Shown one piece after another: positions 52,901 through 63,800 of a stretch of DNA of 64,000 nt. Source of the stretch: Flavobacterium sp. CG_23.5 (lineage in GTDB: Bacteria; Bacteroidota; Bacteroidia; Flavobacteriales; Flavobacteriaceae). The position numbers were made by a program, and so were the translations under genes. Within the stretch, counting starts at the first letter, position 1, and every line of letters begins with the position of its first letter. Under the pieces are notes generated by a model. That model was not told where the DNA came from. It saw only the letters and a program-made list of their open reading frames with translations, and did not search any database. The DNA lies in contig NZ_JAGGNA010000001.1 in the NCBI RefSeq assembly GCF_017875765.1, positions 1,371,501 to 1,435,500 of the forward strand, written 5' to 3'.

Positions 52901-54500
52901 CGGAAAATCACAATTAGTACAAACCGACGGCAGTATTCTAGATGTTTTAAGTGCTGGATCAATAGAGAGAGACCAACAAGGACAATCAAACAAATACAAC
53001 TATAATTATTGGAGTTCTCCAGTGAGTCCGATAAACACAAGTGCCAACAATATTGATTATACGGTTACAAGTGTTATGAAAGACGGAAGTACTACAACCC
53101 CACAAACTATAAATTGGATTGGTGGTTATGATGGTTCCGCGAGCTCCCCTATTAGCCTAGCTAGATATTGGATTTATAAATTTGACAATTCCGCCAATGC
53201 TTATGCTAACTGGTCACAAATTGGGGAAACAGGTTTGCTTCGAGTAGGGCAAGGATTTACGTTAAAAGGAAGTGGATCGCTATCCGGTACCCAAAACTAT
53301 ACTTTCGTAGGAAAACCAAATAATGGAACAATTGCTTCAAATAGTGTAAGTGCTGATCAGTTGCTTTTAACCGGAAATCCCTATCCTTCGGCCATGGATG
53401 CTAATGCATTCATAAATGATAATTTAAGTTCTATGGATGGTACTTTATATTTTTGGGAACAGTATACCACTAACGACACCCATATTCTAAGAGATTATCA
53501 AGGTGGTTATGCGGAAAGAAATTTAACAGGTGGAGTTCCTTCAACCTCAGTAGGGGTCGATTTCATAAGTGGCTTAGGGTCTAGTACTCGAGGTATTCCA
53601 AATCAATTTATTCCCGTTGGACAAAGCTTTTTTGTATATGGAAATATTGGTTCAGGAGGCCCTATTACTTATAAAAATAGCCAAAGAGGATTTCATAAAG
53701 AAGATGAAGTGGGTGTCTCTAATATGATGTTTAAATCTACTGCTACGAAAGACAAAATTTGGAATAACAATAATAATGATATAATACAAAAAGACACTTA
53801 CAAAAGAATTCGTTTGGGTTATAATTCCAATAATAATTATCACCGCCAAGTATTATTAGGATTCATGGATGAGAAAGCAACTTCAGAAATTGATAATGGC
53901 TATGACGGATATAATTTCGATTACTTTCCTAACGACATGTATTTTTTGAATGGTGAGGATCAATTAGTAATTCAAGGAGAAGGCTTCTTTGATAGAAACA
54001 GCTCCTATCCTATTGGTGTGAAAGCTGATACTGACGGAAAAGTAAAATTCATGCTTGATGGTTTAGAAAACTTTGACAAAAATGAAAAAATATTTATTTA
54101 TGATTCGGAAAACAACACCTATAACGACATTCGAAAAAAACAATATGAAGTTTTGATTTTAAGTGGTGAGAATAATGATCGTTTTTCATTATGTTTTAAA
54201 GAAAAAATTAAAAAAGAAAAAGACACAAAAGACACAGAGGAAGACAAAGAAACGGATGATGTAAAAATGACACATCTTCAGAAAAAAAATGTTTTAGAGA
54301 TCAGTAATAAATCATTAATCACAAGTGTTCAAAAAGTAACTTTATATAATATGAATGGGCAGTCAATTGCCACATGGGAAATTGAAAATCAAAATGAGCA
54401 AAATATTCAACTACCTATTTTAAATTTAAGTTCAGGTATATACATTGCCAAAGTTCAAACGTCACAAGGAGGTTTTAGCAAGAAAATAATTATCCCATAA
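49935..54500 (+). CDS. Large T9SS-secreted cell-surface protein with LamG domain
   Basis: 1,521 residues. A signal peptide (about 1-31) is followed by a beta-rich N-terminal region with repeats similar to adhesins (about 90-390), a DUF11-like Ig domain (about 405-520), a LamG/concanavalin-like domain (about 665-830: NKLDFDGIDDNVNF...FTGWMQELRVWNVALTEAQ), a T9SS-type region (about 900-1400), a short Lys/Glu-rich linker, and a C-terminal type A sorting domain (NKSLITSVQKVTLYNMNGQS..LNLSSGIYIAKVQTSQGGFS). That sorting domain directs export and surface attachment by the type IX system. A role in adhesion or glycan binding is likely. Confidence 0.9.
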   Translation: MKKITLRNRKLIILFTLILMLLVPNVVINAQTLTSPQVNFSQRTSAATPAKTIYNVKGDFTMVGNTNLTLVTYGTNTDNEGKSMKYVDIDGNSSTLNSSMATLEISNSGENSANQSCSTILYAGLYWTGKSDDANETFSVTKNSVTKNYDKKVISIKGPGAAAYTTITAKPNGVNSDIRFPGASQSGIFIGYQEITDYVKTYGPGAYTVADIALTEGTNANPGLSGGWVMVVIYENPLMKSRAVTVFDGYAFVNGQLSGGGEYGNIPVSGFTTVGSGPVNMKLGVMAAEGDIALTGDYLAVQKLTADPNKTYNNTNYLTLNHSGNSTNNFFNSSIFPVPVVGKSNPILQNNTGVDFSMFTIPNSLNSVIANNQTATTFRFGSSSDVFTIFGFAMSVDAYIPEPKGLISVNSINNVTNPPILNALPGQTINYSLNITNEGTEATNNTIITIPIPTTAIFNTGGTITYHTFHGFSPGTAPYYDSATNKIIWNLGTLPITSGHPEYVYADLSFTLNVTNDCSVLINAGCNPLVSLEKGTIIGTGAISGSSFTKYFFQGYDNSSCHLPIDGSIKVAINTSSCTSTLAGADLTPSCGLESVKLAATSGTSGSWSIVSGPSGGGEIFSNSTSPASEFYSPNTGVYTLRWTISSSGGCPEVTDDVQISIGLCNKLDFDGIDDNVNFSNNFNLNSGAFSIETWIKPGATNGNIQTIFSKRNSITLMDGYDLRLVNNTISFNWNNGNSIPSTFPVTTGRWYHVAVTFDGTSYKLYIDGVIVHAAVTGSNPTANSSSKCILGAMIQGTTYPYLPTNYFTGWMQELRVWNVALTEAQTHQMMNQKIENNSTNVFGSTVPLTVSGLTWGNLAGYYQMIQQSDLIGGYLIDKTANTRNGRLIGIGTAQPETAPLPYTSSTNNAWENTSTWTYGNVWSIPNTKGVDNSTFVDWNIVKTDNNITTIGNKTVLGLIVGSNTLGANNDNKIEISHYLKLNGKIDLVGKSQLVQTDGSILDVLSAGSIERDQQGQSNKYNYNYWSSPVSPINTSANNIDYTVTSVMKDGSTTTPQTINWIGGYDGSASSPISLARYWIYKFDNSANAYANWSQIGETGLLRVGQGFTLKGSGSLSGTQNYTFVGKPNNGTIASNSVSADQLLLTGNPYPSAMDANAFINDNLSSMDGTLYFWEQYTTNDTHILRDYQGGYAERNLTGGVPSTSVGVDFISGLGSSTRGIPNQFIPVGQSFFVYGNIGSGGPITYKNSQRGFHKEDEVGVSNMMFKSTATKDKIWNNNNNDIIQKDTYKRIRLGYNSNNNYHRQVLLGFMDEKATSEIDNGYDGYNFDYFPNDMYFLNGEDQLVIQGEGFFDRNSSYPIGVKADTDGKVKFMLDGLENFDKNEKIFIYDSENNTYNDIRKKQYEVLILSGENNDRFSLCFKEKIKKEKDTKDTEEDKETDDVKMTHLQKKNVLEISNKSLITSVQKVTLYNMNGQSIATWEIENQNEQNIQLPILNLSSGIYIAKVQTSQGGFSKKIIIP

Positions 54501-54523
54501 GTATTAAAACAAACCTTTTACAA

Positions 54524-54554
54524 GTAAAAAACTGCCCTTAAGGCAGTTTTTTTG
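54524..54554 (+). terminator. Terminator after the first giant gene
   Basis: Stem AAAACTGCC (about 54527-54535) with GGCAGTTTT (54542-54550) and a T run downstream. About 30 bases after the stop codon. Confidence 0.85.
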
Positions 54555-54896
54555 TTATACATATTTAGCGTAAATAAAATGTCCGAAAAAAGAAACTAAT
54601 TATTCTTAAAAAAAGTATTTCATCGATAGAAAAAATACTTTAATCGAAAATAGATTTTAAAAATCTAAAATTAAATTTTAATCACCTAACTTTAAGGTAG
54701 ATAAGCCCAAATCTATATTTTACATTAGAAAAATAATTTTAACGAATTAAACCATAAAATTATTAAATCCGCTTCTATTCTTTTTAATGGAAATAATGCA
54801 CCTACTATAAATATTATTTTATTTATAAAATTGACTTAGTATCAACTTAGTGAATTTTATAGATCATTAATTGTTTGATTCTAAATCGTAGGTGTC
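54555..54896. other. 342-base AT-rich region between the two giant genes
   Basis: No coding stretch or RNA structure recognised. The next gene starts at 54897, so its promoter is expected here, but no standard TTG-N19-TAnnTTTG element is convincing. Confidence 0.5.
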
Positions 54897-57800
54897 ATGA
54901 AAAAAAAATACTTTCTTATAATTTTATTGTTTCTAAGTAGTCTTTATTGTTTTGGGCAAGATTGCGCTGAAAGAAACGTATCGGATGATCTAATTTGTAG
55001 CGGACAAAGTGCTTCAATAATTTTGACTGGTAGTGTAAACTTGCAAGATTATCAATTAAGAATTGGCACTTCTATTATTGCAACTAAAACAGGAAATGGA
55101 GCGGATGTTACTTTTATCGTCACTCCATCTTCAACAACCACTTACAATATCATAGCGGTAGGATGTCCTTCCCCTTATATTGATACCTCAACTGTTACGG
55201 TTAATCCAATTTTAGTTCCAGCAGTCTCAATCGCAGCCAACACTGGAAGCACTATTTGTGCAGGAACTTCCGTTACCTTTACAGCAACCCCAGTTAATGG
55301 CGGTACAACTCCCTCCTATCAATGGTACGTTGGTGCAACTCCAGTTGGAACTAATAGCGCAACTTATATAACTTCTGCCTTAACAAATGGAAATCAGGTA
55401 AAAGTGGTTATGACTTCCACTTCGAATTGTCCCTCACCTCCTACCGCCACAAGCAATATATTAACGATGACTGTAAATACTTTGCTTGTTCCATCGGTTA
55501 CTATCTCAGCTACACAAACAACATTTTGTATTGGAACTGCTGTCACATTTAATGTTGACAATTTAAATAATGGAGGGCTAAACCCCACCTATCAATGGCG
55601 TATAAATGGAATCCCAGTTGGAGCAAACAGCGCCTCATTTACTTCAAACGCACTTTCGAATAATGATAACATTACTTTGGACGTTACTTCTTCTGCCACA
55701 TGCCCCTCACCTTCGATGGTAACTAGTAACGCTATTCAAGTAACAGTCAATCCAAATGCTGCAATCAGTTTAACGTCTGGAGTCGGCAGCAACAGTCAAA
55801 CCTTATGCGCTAATTCGCTACTTTCGTCTATTACATTTACAATTAGCGGTGGAGGAACTGGAGCAGTCGTGACTGGTCTGCCCGCAGGTTTAACAGGCAG
55901 TTTTAGTGGAGGAGTAGTTATAATTAGCGGCACACCCACAACAAGTGGCTCTTTTACATACACAGTTACAACAACTGGTACCTGCGTCCAAACAACAGCA
56001 ACTGGTGTAATAACGGTCAATCCTATAGCAACAATTAGTTTGACATCAGGAGCAGGTACTAATAATCAAACCAGATGTATAAACGTTCCGCTAAGTACTA
56101 TTTCATTTGCGATAAGTGGTGGAGGAACTGGAGCAATTGTAACAGGACTACCTGCAGGAGTAAATGGTACTTTTAGTGGAGGAAACTTTAACATAAGTGG
56201 ATTACCTACAGCAATTGGATCTTTTGGTTATACTGTGACCACTACAGGCACCTGTACGCAGACAACAGCTACAGGAACAATTACGATAAATCCAGATGCA
56301 GCCATCAGCTTGACTTCAGGAGCTAACACAAATAATCAGACCTTATGTGCCAATACTGCACTAACAAATATTAGCTATAATATAAGTGGTGGAGGAACCG
56401 GAGCTACTGTATCAGGACTCCCTGCCGGACTATCAGGAAGCTTTAGTGCAAGCACCTTCACAATTGCCGGAACTCCTACAGTTAGTGGAACTTTTCCTTA
56501 TACAGTGACAACCACAGGATCTTGTGTTCAAGCAACATCAAGCGGAACACTTACAGTCAGTCCAGATGCAGCAATCGCTTTAACTTCCGCCGCAGGCACG
56601 AATAATCAAACGAGATGCATTAATACAGCAATAACTACCATCACATTTGCCGTAAGTGGTGGAGGAACTGGGGCTGGAGTAACGGGCTTACCGGCAGGTA
56701 TAATAGGTGTATTTAATAGCGGTACATTTACAATAAGCGGTACACCCACAGCAAGCGGATCTTTTCCTTATACAATAACAACTACTGGGACTTGCGCCCA
56801 AAAAACAGCCACGGGAACCATTATTGTTACTCCTAATGCAGCAATCAATTTAACATCTGGAGCAGGTTCAAATGACCAAACAAAATGTATTAACGTCGCG
56901 ATTACCAATATCACATTTGCAGTTAGCGGTGGAGCAACTGGTGCAACCGTTACTGGCTTACCTGCAGGACTGACAACTAATTATAGTGGGGGGATATTTA
57001 CAATAAATGGTACACCCACAGCGAGTGGCTCTTTTCCCTATACGGTAACGACCGCAGGTGCTTGTGTTCAAGCAACAGCAACTGGAACAATTACAGTAAG
57101 TCCAAATGCAGCAATCGCTCTTTCCTCAGCAGGAGGCTCAAACAATCAAACCCGGTGTATTAATACCACAATCAGTACGATTACTTATGCTATCACTGGT
57201 GGGGGAACTGGAGCAACCGTAACAGGCTTACCAACCGGAGTAAATGGCAATTATAGTGGCGGAACATACACAATAAACGGAACACCTACAGTTAGTGGCT
57301 CCTTTCCTTACACGGTGACAACTACAGGAACTTGCAATCAGACCACAGCGACTGGAACGATCAATGTTAACACCGTTATAGTACCCTCTGTGACTATTAC
57401 ATCTACATCCACATCAATTTGTTCAACCGCTGCAGCAAGCGTTACATTTACGGCAACGCCAGTAAATGGTGGGCCAACTCCCGTATATCAGTGGAAAAAT
57501 AATGGATCCGTTATAACAGGGGCTACAAGTTCAACTTATACCACTAGCTCTCTGGCTGCAGGCTCAGTGATAACTGTGTTTATGACTTCAAGTGCTACTT
57601 GCGGATCAACAGCGACAAGTAATAGTATTACTATGACAGTATATACTGCGGCTCCAACTGTGGGAAATGGAAATAATAAGGACAATAAACCTTCTGGCCC
57701 CATTGCAATCTGTCCTCCAGCCACTGGATTAGTATATAACATACCAGTTAATATGTCAGGTGGAGAAACATATGTATGGAATTTACCAACAGGGTTTTCA

Positions 57801-60800
57801 ATAACGTCGGGCGCAGGAACTTCTCAAATAACGGTCAGTGTGGCTACAAATGCTACATTAGGAAATAATAATATTACTGTAACAGCTTATAATCCCTGTG
57901 GAAATAGTGGACCTTCAAGTAATCTAGTTGTTAATGTCAATAGCTTCAATGGAGTGACTGTGCCGTCAGCTACACAATCTGTCTGTTCAGATGGTTCAAT
58001 TTCGGTTGTTGGAACCTTAACGGGAAATGCAACCTCCGGAACTTGGACTGCTCAAAATGGGACTTTTTCAAATATTGTTACTTCTACAACCAATCCGATT
58101 TTAGTAAGTGCAACTTACACTCCTGCTATAACAATTGGTAGTGACATTTTAACGATTACTACTAATACGCCTACCGGTGGTGGATGCCCCAATGTAGCTG
58201 GAACGGCTACAATTAATCTAACCGTAAACCAAAAGGTCACCATAACTTCTCAACCAGTAACAGCCCAAACCTTATGTTCGGGAAGTACAGCTACTTTTAG
58301 TGTTAGCGCAACTGGCTCCGGCTTAACCTATCAATGGAAAAAAGGAGGAACAAATTTAGGAAACATAGGCAACGTATCTGGAGCAACCTCATCAACATTA
58401 ACTTTAACAAATATAACAGCAGCAGATTCGGCAGATTATACAGTAATAGTTAGTGGCGCTGCTCCCTGCTCGGCAGTTACTTCAAATATTTCGACCCTTT
58501 TGGTAAACCAAATAATTGCCATTGGGACTCAACCTGCAACAACTCAATCCGTTTGTTCGGGAACATCAGCAAGTTTGAATGTAGTAGCAACAGGAGCTGG
58601 TTTAACGTATCAATGGAGAAAAGGAACTACTAATTTATCAAATGGAGGGACCATTACAGGAGCTACTTCGGCAACTTTAACTATCAATCCAACAGTTACT
58701 GCAGACGCAGCTTCTGATTATAATGTAGTCATTACAGGAACGGCTCCATGTAACCCTTTGACTTCAAATAATGCAGCACTGGTCGTTAACCAAGTTGTCG
58801 CGATAACTGCCCAACCAGCAATAACGCAAACTTTATGTTCAGGAAGTACGGCCACCTTTAGCATAACTGCAACAGGTACTGGTTTAACTTACCAATGGAA
58901 AAAAGGGGCAACTAATCTAGTAGATAATGGTACAGTTTCTGGTGCAACTTCATCAACTTTAACTTTGACAAATATTGCCACTTCTGATGCGGCAAACTAT
59001 ACTGTAGTTGTCAGCGGAGCAGCTCCTTGTTCAGCAATTACTTCAGATGTATCGGCCATCTCAGTAAACCAAATAGTAGCCATTGGGACTCAACCAGCCG
59101 CAACACAAACCGTTTGTTCAGGGACATCAGCAAGTTTTAATGTAGTAGCGACAGGAACAGGTATATCGTATCAATGGAGAAAAGGAACTACTCCCCTATC
59201 AAATGGAGGTTCCATTACAGGTGCTAATTCGGCTACTTTAACGATAAATCCAACGGTTAGCGGTGATGCCGCTTCTGATTATAATGTAGTCATTACCGGA
59301 ACAGCTCCTTGTAATCCTTTGACCTCAAATAATGCAGCATTGGTGATAAACCAAGCAGTCGCAATAACAAACGAACCTTCATCAACACAAACTTTATGTT
59401 CAGGTAGTACAGCCACTTTTAGCGTGATCGCAACCGGAACAGGTTTAAATTACCAATGGAAAAAAGGCACATCTAATCTAGTAGATGGAGGCACAATAAC
59501 TGGTGCAACCTCATCGACATTAACGATTACAAATGTTACCATCGCTGATGCTGCAAACTATACTGTGGTGGTAAGTGGTGCGGCACCTTGCTCGGCAGTT
59601 ACTTCAAATATTTCGGCCCTTTTGGTAAATCAAATTGTGGCCATTGGTACTCAACCTACAACAACACAAATCGTTTGTTCAGGAACAGCAGCAAGTCTTA
59701 ATGTACTTGCCACAGGAACAGGTTTAACGTATCAATGGAGAAAAGGAACTACTAATTTAACTGATGGAGGTACTATTTCAGGTGCTACAACAGCTACATT
59801 AACTATAAATCCAATAGTTAGCGGTGATGCGGCTTCTGATTACAACGTGATAATTACGGGAACTGCACCATGCACACCATTGACTTCAAATAATGCAACA
59901 GTGGTCGTTAACCAAGCGGTCTCAATTATAACCCAACCTGCAGCAACCCAAAATTTATGTTCAGGTGGTACAGCCGCTTTAAGCGTAAATGCAACAGGTG
60001 CAGGCTTAGCATACCAATGGAGAAAAGGCAGCACTAATTTGGTAAACGGAGCCAACATAGCTGGTGCAACCTCACCTACTTTAACCCTATCTAATTTACA
60101 AACTACTGATGCTGCCAATAATTATAATGTAGTAATTACGGGAACGAGTCCTTGTACTCCGGTAACATCAAACAATTCGATTCTGATTATAAACCGACAA
60201 GTAACTATCAATACTCAGCCATCTAATGTAGGTGTTTGTGTTTCCAACCCTGCAACCTTTGGCATAGTAGCTAGCGGAGACGGATTAACTTTTCAATGGT
60301 ATAAAGGAACTGTAGGTAGCGGAGTAGCCGTTGCAAATTCGGCTAATATAACTGGCGCTACAACTAATATTTTAAATTTTGCACAAGCTGCTTTAACTGA
60401 TGACGGTCCGTACTATGCAATTGTTAGCGGGATCGCACCTTGCGCAGCTATTACTTCTAACCAAGTAACGTTGAATGTTGATCAATCCATTATCATAACC
60501 TTTCAGCCAATTTCAAAAACTGTATGTGAAGACACTCCGAATGTTACTTTCTCAGTTATAGCAAATGCTGGCGGCGACCCTTTGACTTATCAATGGAGAA
60601 GAAATGGCGTAAACATAGCAGGTGCTACAGCACCTACTTTCACCGTTTCAACTGCAACAGTGGCAACAGCTGGCAATTATGATGTGGTGATTTATGGGCC
60701 TTCAGGTTATACTTGCACGTCGATACAATCTGCAGCAGTAACATTAACAATCAATCCAAAACCAATAGGATCTGCCACGACACAAACTATATGTAGTGGT

Positions 60801-63800
60801 TCTGCAACAAATGTGGCGTTAAACTCAACTGTTATAGGCACAACATTTACTTGGACAGCAGCTATTCAAACTCCTCCAACGGGTGGTACGATTACTGGAT
60901 TTAGCGATAGTTCGGGAAATATTATTGCCCAATCTTTAACCAATACAGGAACAGCTACAGGAACTATCCGCTATACGATTACTCCTACTGCAAACTCCTG
61001 TGTAGGAACAGCTTTTACAGTTGACGTAACAGTAGATCCCGCGCCGGTAGGTTCTGCCACTGCTCAAACCATTTGCAGTGGTTCAACAACAAGTGTAGCG
61101 CTAACCTCGACTGTTACTGGCACAACGTATGCTTGGATAGCAGCCATTCAAACTGCTCCAACGGGCGGCTCGATATCTGGATTTAGCAATGGTACTCAAA
61201 ATACAATTGCGCAAACTTTAAGCAATACTGGCACAACGGCAGGAATTATTAGATATACTGTTATTCCTACTGCAAACTCTTGTTCAGGCGCAGCCTTCAT
61301 CGTTGATGTTACCGTTAATCCCAATTCAACCATTGTGTTATCATCGGCTTCAGGTTCAGGCAATCCAACAAATTGTGTCAATACTGTACTCAATATTAGT
61401 TACGCTATTGGAGGTGGTGGAACTAATGCTTCCATTACGGCTGGTGCACTACCAGCTGGTGTTACCGGTTCATACAATTCCGGAACTAGAGTTTTTACAA
61501 TCAGTGGTACTCCTTCTGCAATTGGAACTTTTAGTTATACGATAACAACACAAGGACTTTGTAGTAACGCTTCTGCAAGTGGAACCATCACAGTTAATGC
61601 AGATGCAACGATCAGCCTGAACTTAGGTACTGGATCAGATAATCAAACAAAATGTATAAATTCTCCAATTATTCCAATCAAATATACCATAAGTAATGGA
61701 GGCTCCACTCCTACCATTGCATGGAATCCAGGACCGGCTAATTTTAGTGGGTCATACGATGCTGCTGCTAGCGCTTACACAATTAGTGGTTTTTCCGCGG
61801 TAGCTGGAACATTTAATTATACCATATCAACGGCCGGTAGTTGCGTTAATAGTTCATTGACTGGAAGCATAACTGTTAATCCTAATCCTATGGGCTCTGC
61901 AACTGCTCAAACAATTTGTAGTGGTTCAACAACTAATGTAATATTAAACCCAAGTACGGGAGGCACAACATTTACTTGGACCGCTGCAAGTCAAACTACC
62001 CCAACTGGTGGATCAATAAGCGGGTTTGGTAGCGGATCAGGAGCTTCGATTGCACAGACTTTAACCAATAGTGGTACAACTGCAGGAAGTATTCGTTATA
62101 CAGTTACTCCTACGGCGAACTCCTGTCCAGGATCACCCTTTACAGTTGATGTTACCGTCAACCCAAAACCAACAGGTTCAGCAACAGCTCAAACGATTTG
62201 TAGTGGTTCAGCAACTAATGTAGCACTAAACTCAACTGTTAGCGGTACAACATATACCTGGACTTCAGCTATTATTTCTACGCCAAATGGTGGAACGATT
62301 ACCGGATTTAGTAATAGTTCGGGAAATACAATTGCCCAATCTTTAACTAATACAGGGACAACAGCAGGAATTATTCGTTATACTGTTACTCCTACTGCAA
62401 ACACTTGTACAGCAGCAGCTTTTACCGTTGATGTAACTGTGAATGCGCCTACTGTAGGTGGTACAACTACTATATCGTCAACTACTAACCCTAGTAATGT
62501 GGGCAATGGAACCATTAGACTAACTGATTGCCATTTTTCTAATGGAGTCATTACCTTGAATGGAAAGGTAGGTACTGTCGTGCGATGGGAAACCTCTACC
62601 AATGCAGGAGGCACTTGGACTCCACAAGGTAATGCAGGAAGTTTAACCTATACTTATACTGGAATAACTGCGACCACCATCTTTAGGGCAGTAATTCAAA
62701 ATAGCTCTTGTACAATTGTAAACTCTGGAATCTCTACATTATTTATTATTCCAAATATTAAACCATCACCAGTAAGTGCAACTCCTTCTACAATATGTGA
62801 AGGAGAATCCACACAATTAACCTCTAGCAGTGGCTTCTCCAGCAGTCAAAATCTAGCCTCTGGAGGTCTTTTCAATACCGCTAATCCAGATGGCTGGACG
62901 GTCGATAATGGAAATTTTCCTGCCAATGGCGACAATGGAGTAAATAACGGTTTTTCGGAAACAAATGGAAATGCTGGCGATGAATATGATTCAGGCGATG
63001 GTAAATTTGCTATTGTTCGCGGTAATCGAGACTCCTTCTTACGAACTCCTACATTTGATCTTGTAGGATTGACATCGGCCAATTTAACTTTCGATCATGC
63101 TTACAAATTAAATGACCCTGGAGCCTATGCAGAAGTTAGACTTTCATTAGATGGCGGGGCAACATTCTCTGTGCTCTTAACCAGTTTGACTGGTAATCTT
63201 GCTCCTAAAAATCAGTTTACGACCCTTGCAAATAAAATGAGTTTAGATTTAAATCCTTACCTGGGATATACAAATTTAAAAATAGAATTTTTCTTCCATG
63301 GAACAGTAAACAATGCAGGTAAACAGGCTTCCAATATTGGTAGCACATGGGCTATCGACAACGTTAAAATTCCTCAAGCACCGGATCCGCAGTTAACTTC
63401 CCAATGGTTAAACCAAAATACAGGAGCAATTATTAGCGTTAGCAATACAACTAATGTTACCGTTACTCCGCCTGTAACAACTACTTATGCGGTGACCTCC
63501 TTTCTTAATGGCTGCACCAGTTATGGCGATGAAGGAACAACTTTAGTAACGGTAATTGTTAATAAACGTCCAACAGCAAATATATTTCCTGACCAAACTA
63601 TTTGTTATGATGGAACTGCTACATTTAGCGTTGCTTTGACAGGTGTTGCTCCTTGGACCGTAACATACAGTAACGGATCAATCGCAACAACCGTAACTGG
63701 AATAATGACAAGTCCTTACAACTTTACTGTCGCTAATGTTAAAGCAAATGCTACCTACACAATTACGGCCTTAAATGATAAAAATTGTACACCTTTCGCT

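Noticed and set aside
55751..62456. Tandem DNA repeats considered as a CRISPR array or satellite
   Set aside because: The units are 270-282 bases, encode protein in one open frame and have no short spacers between identical repeats.
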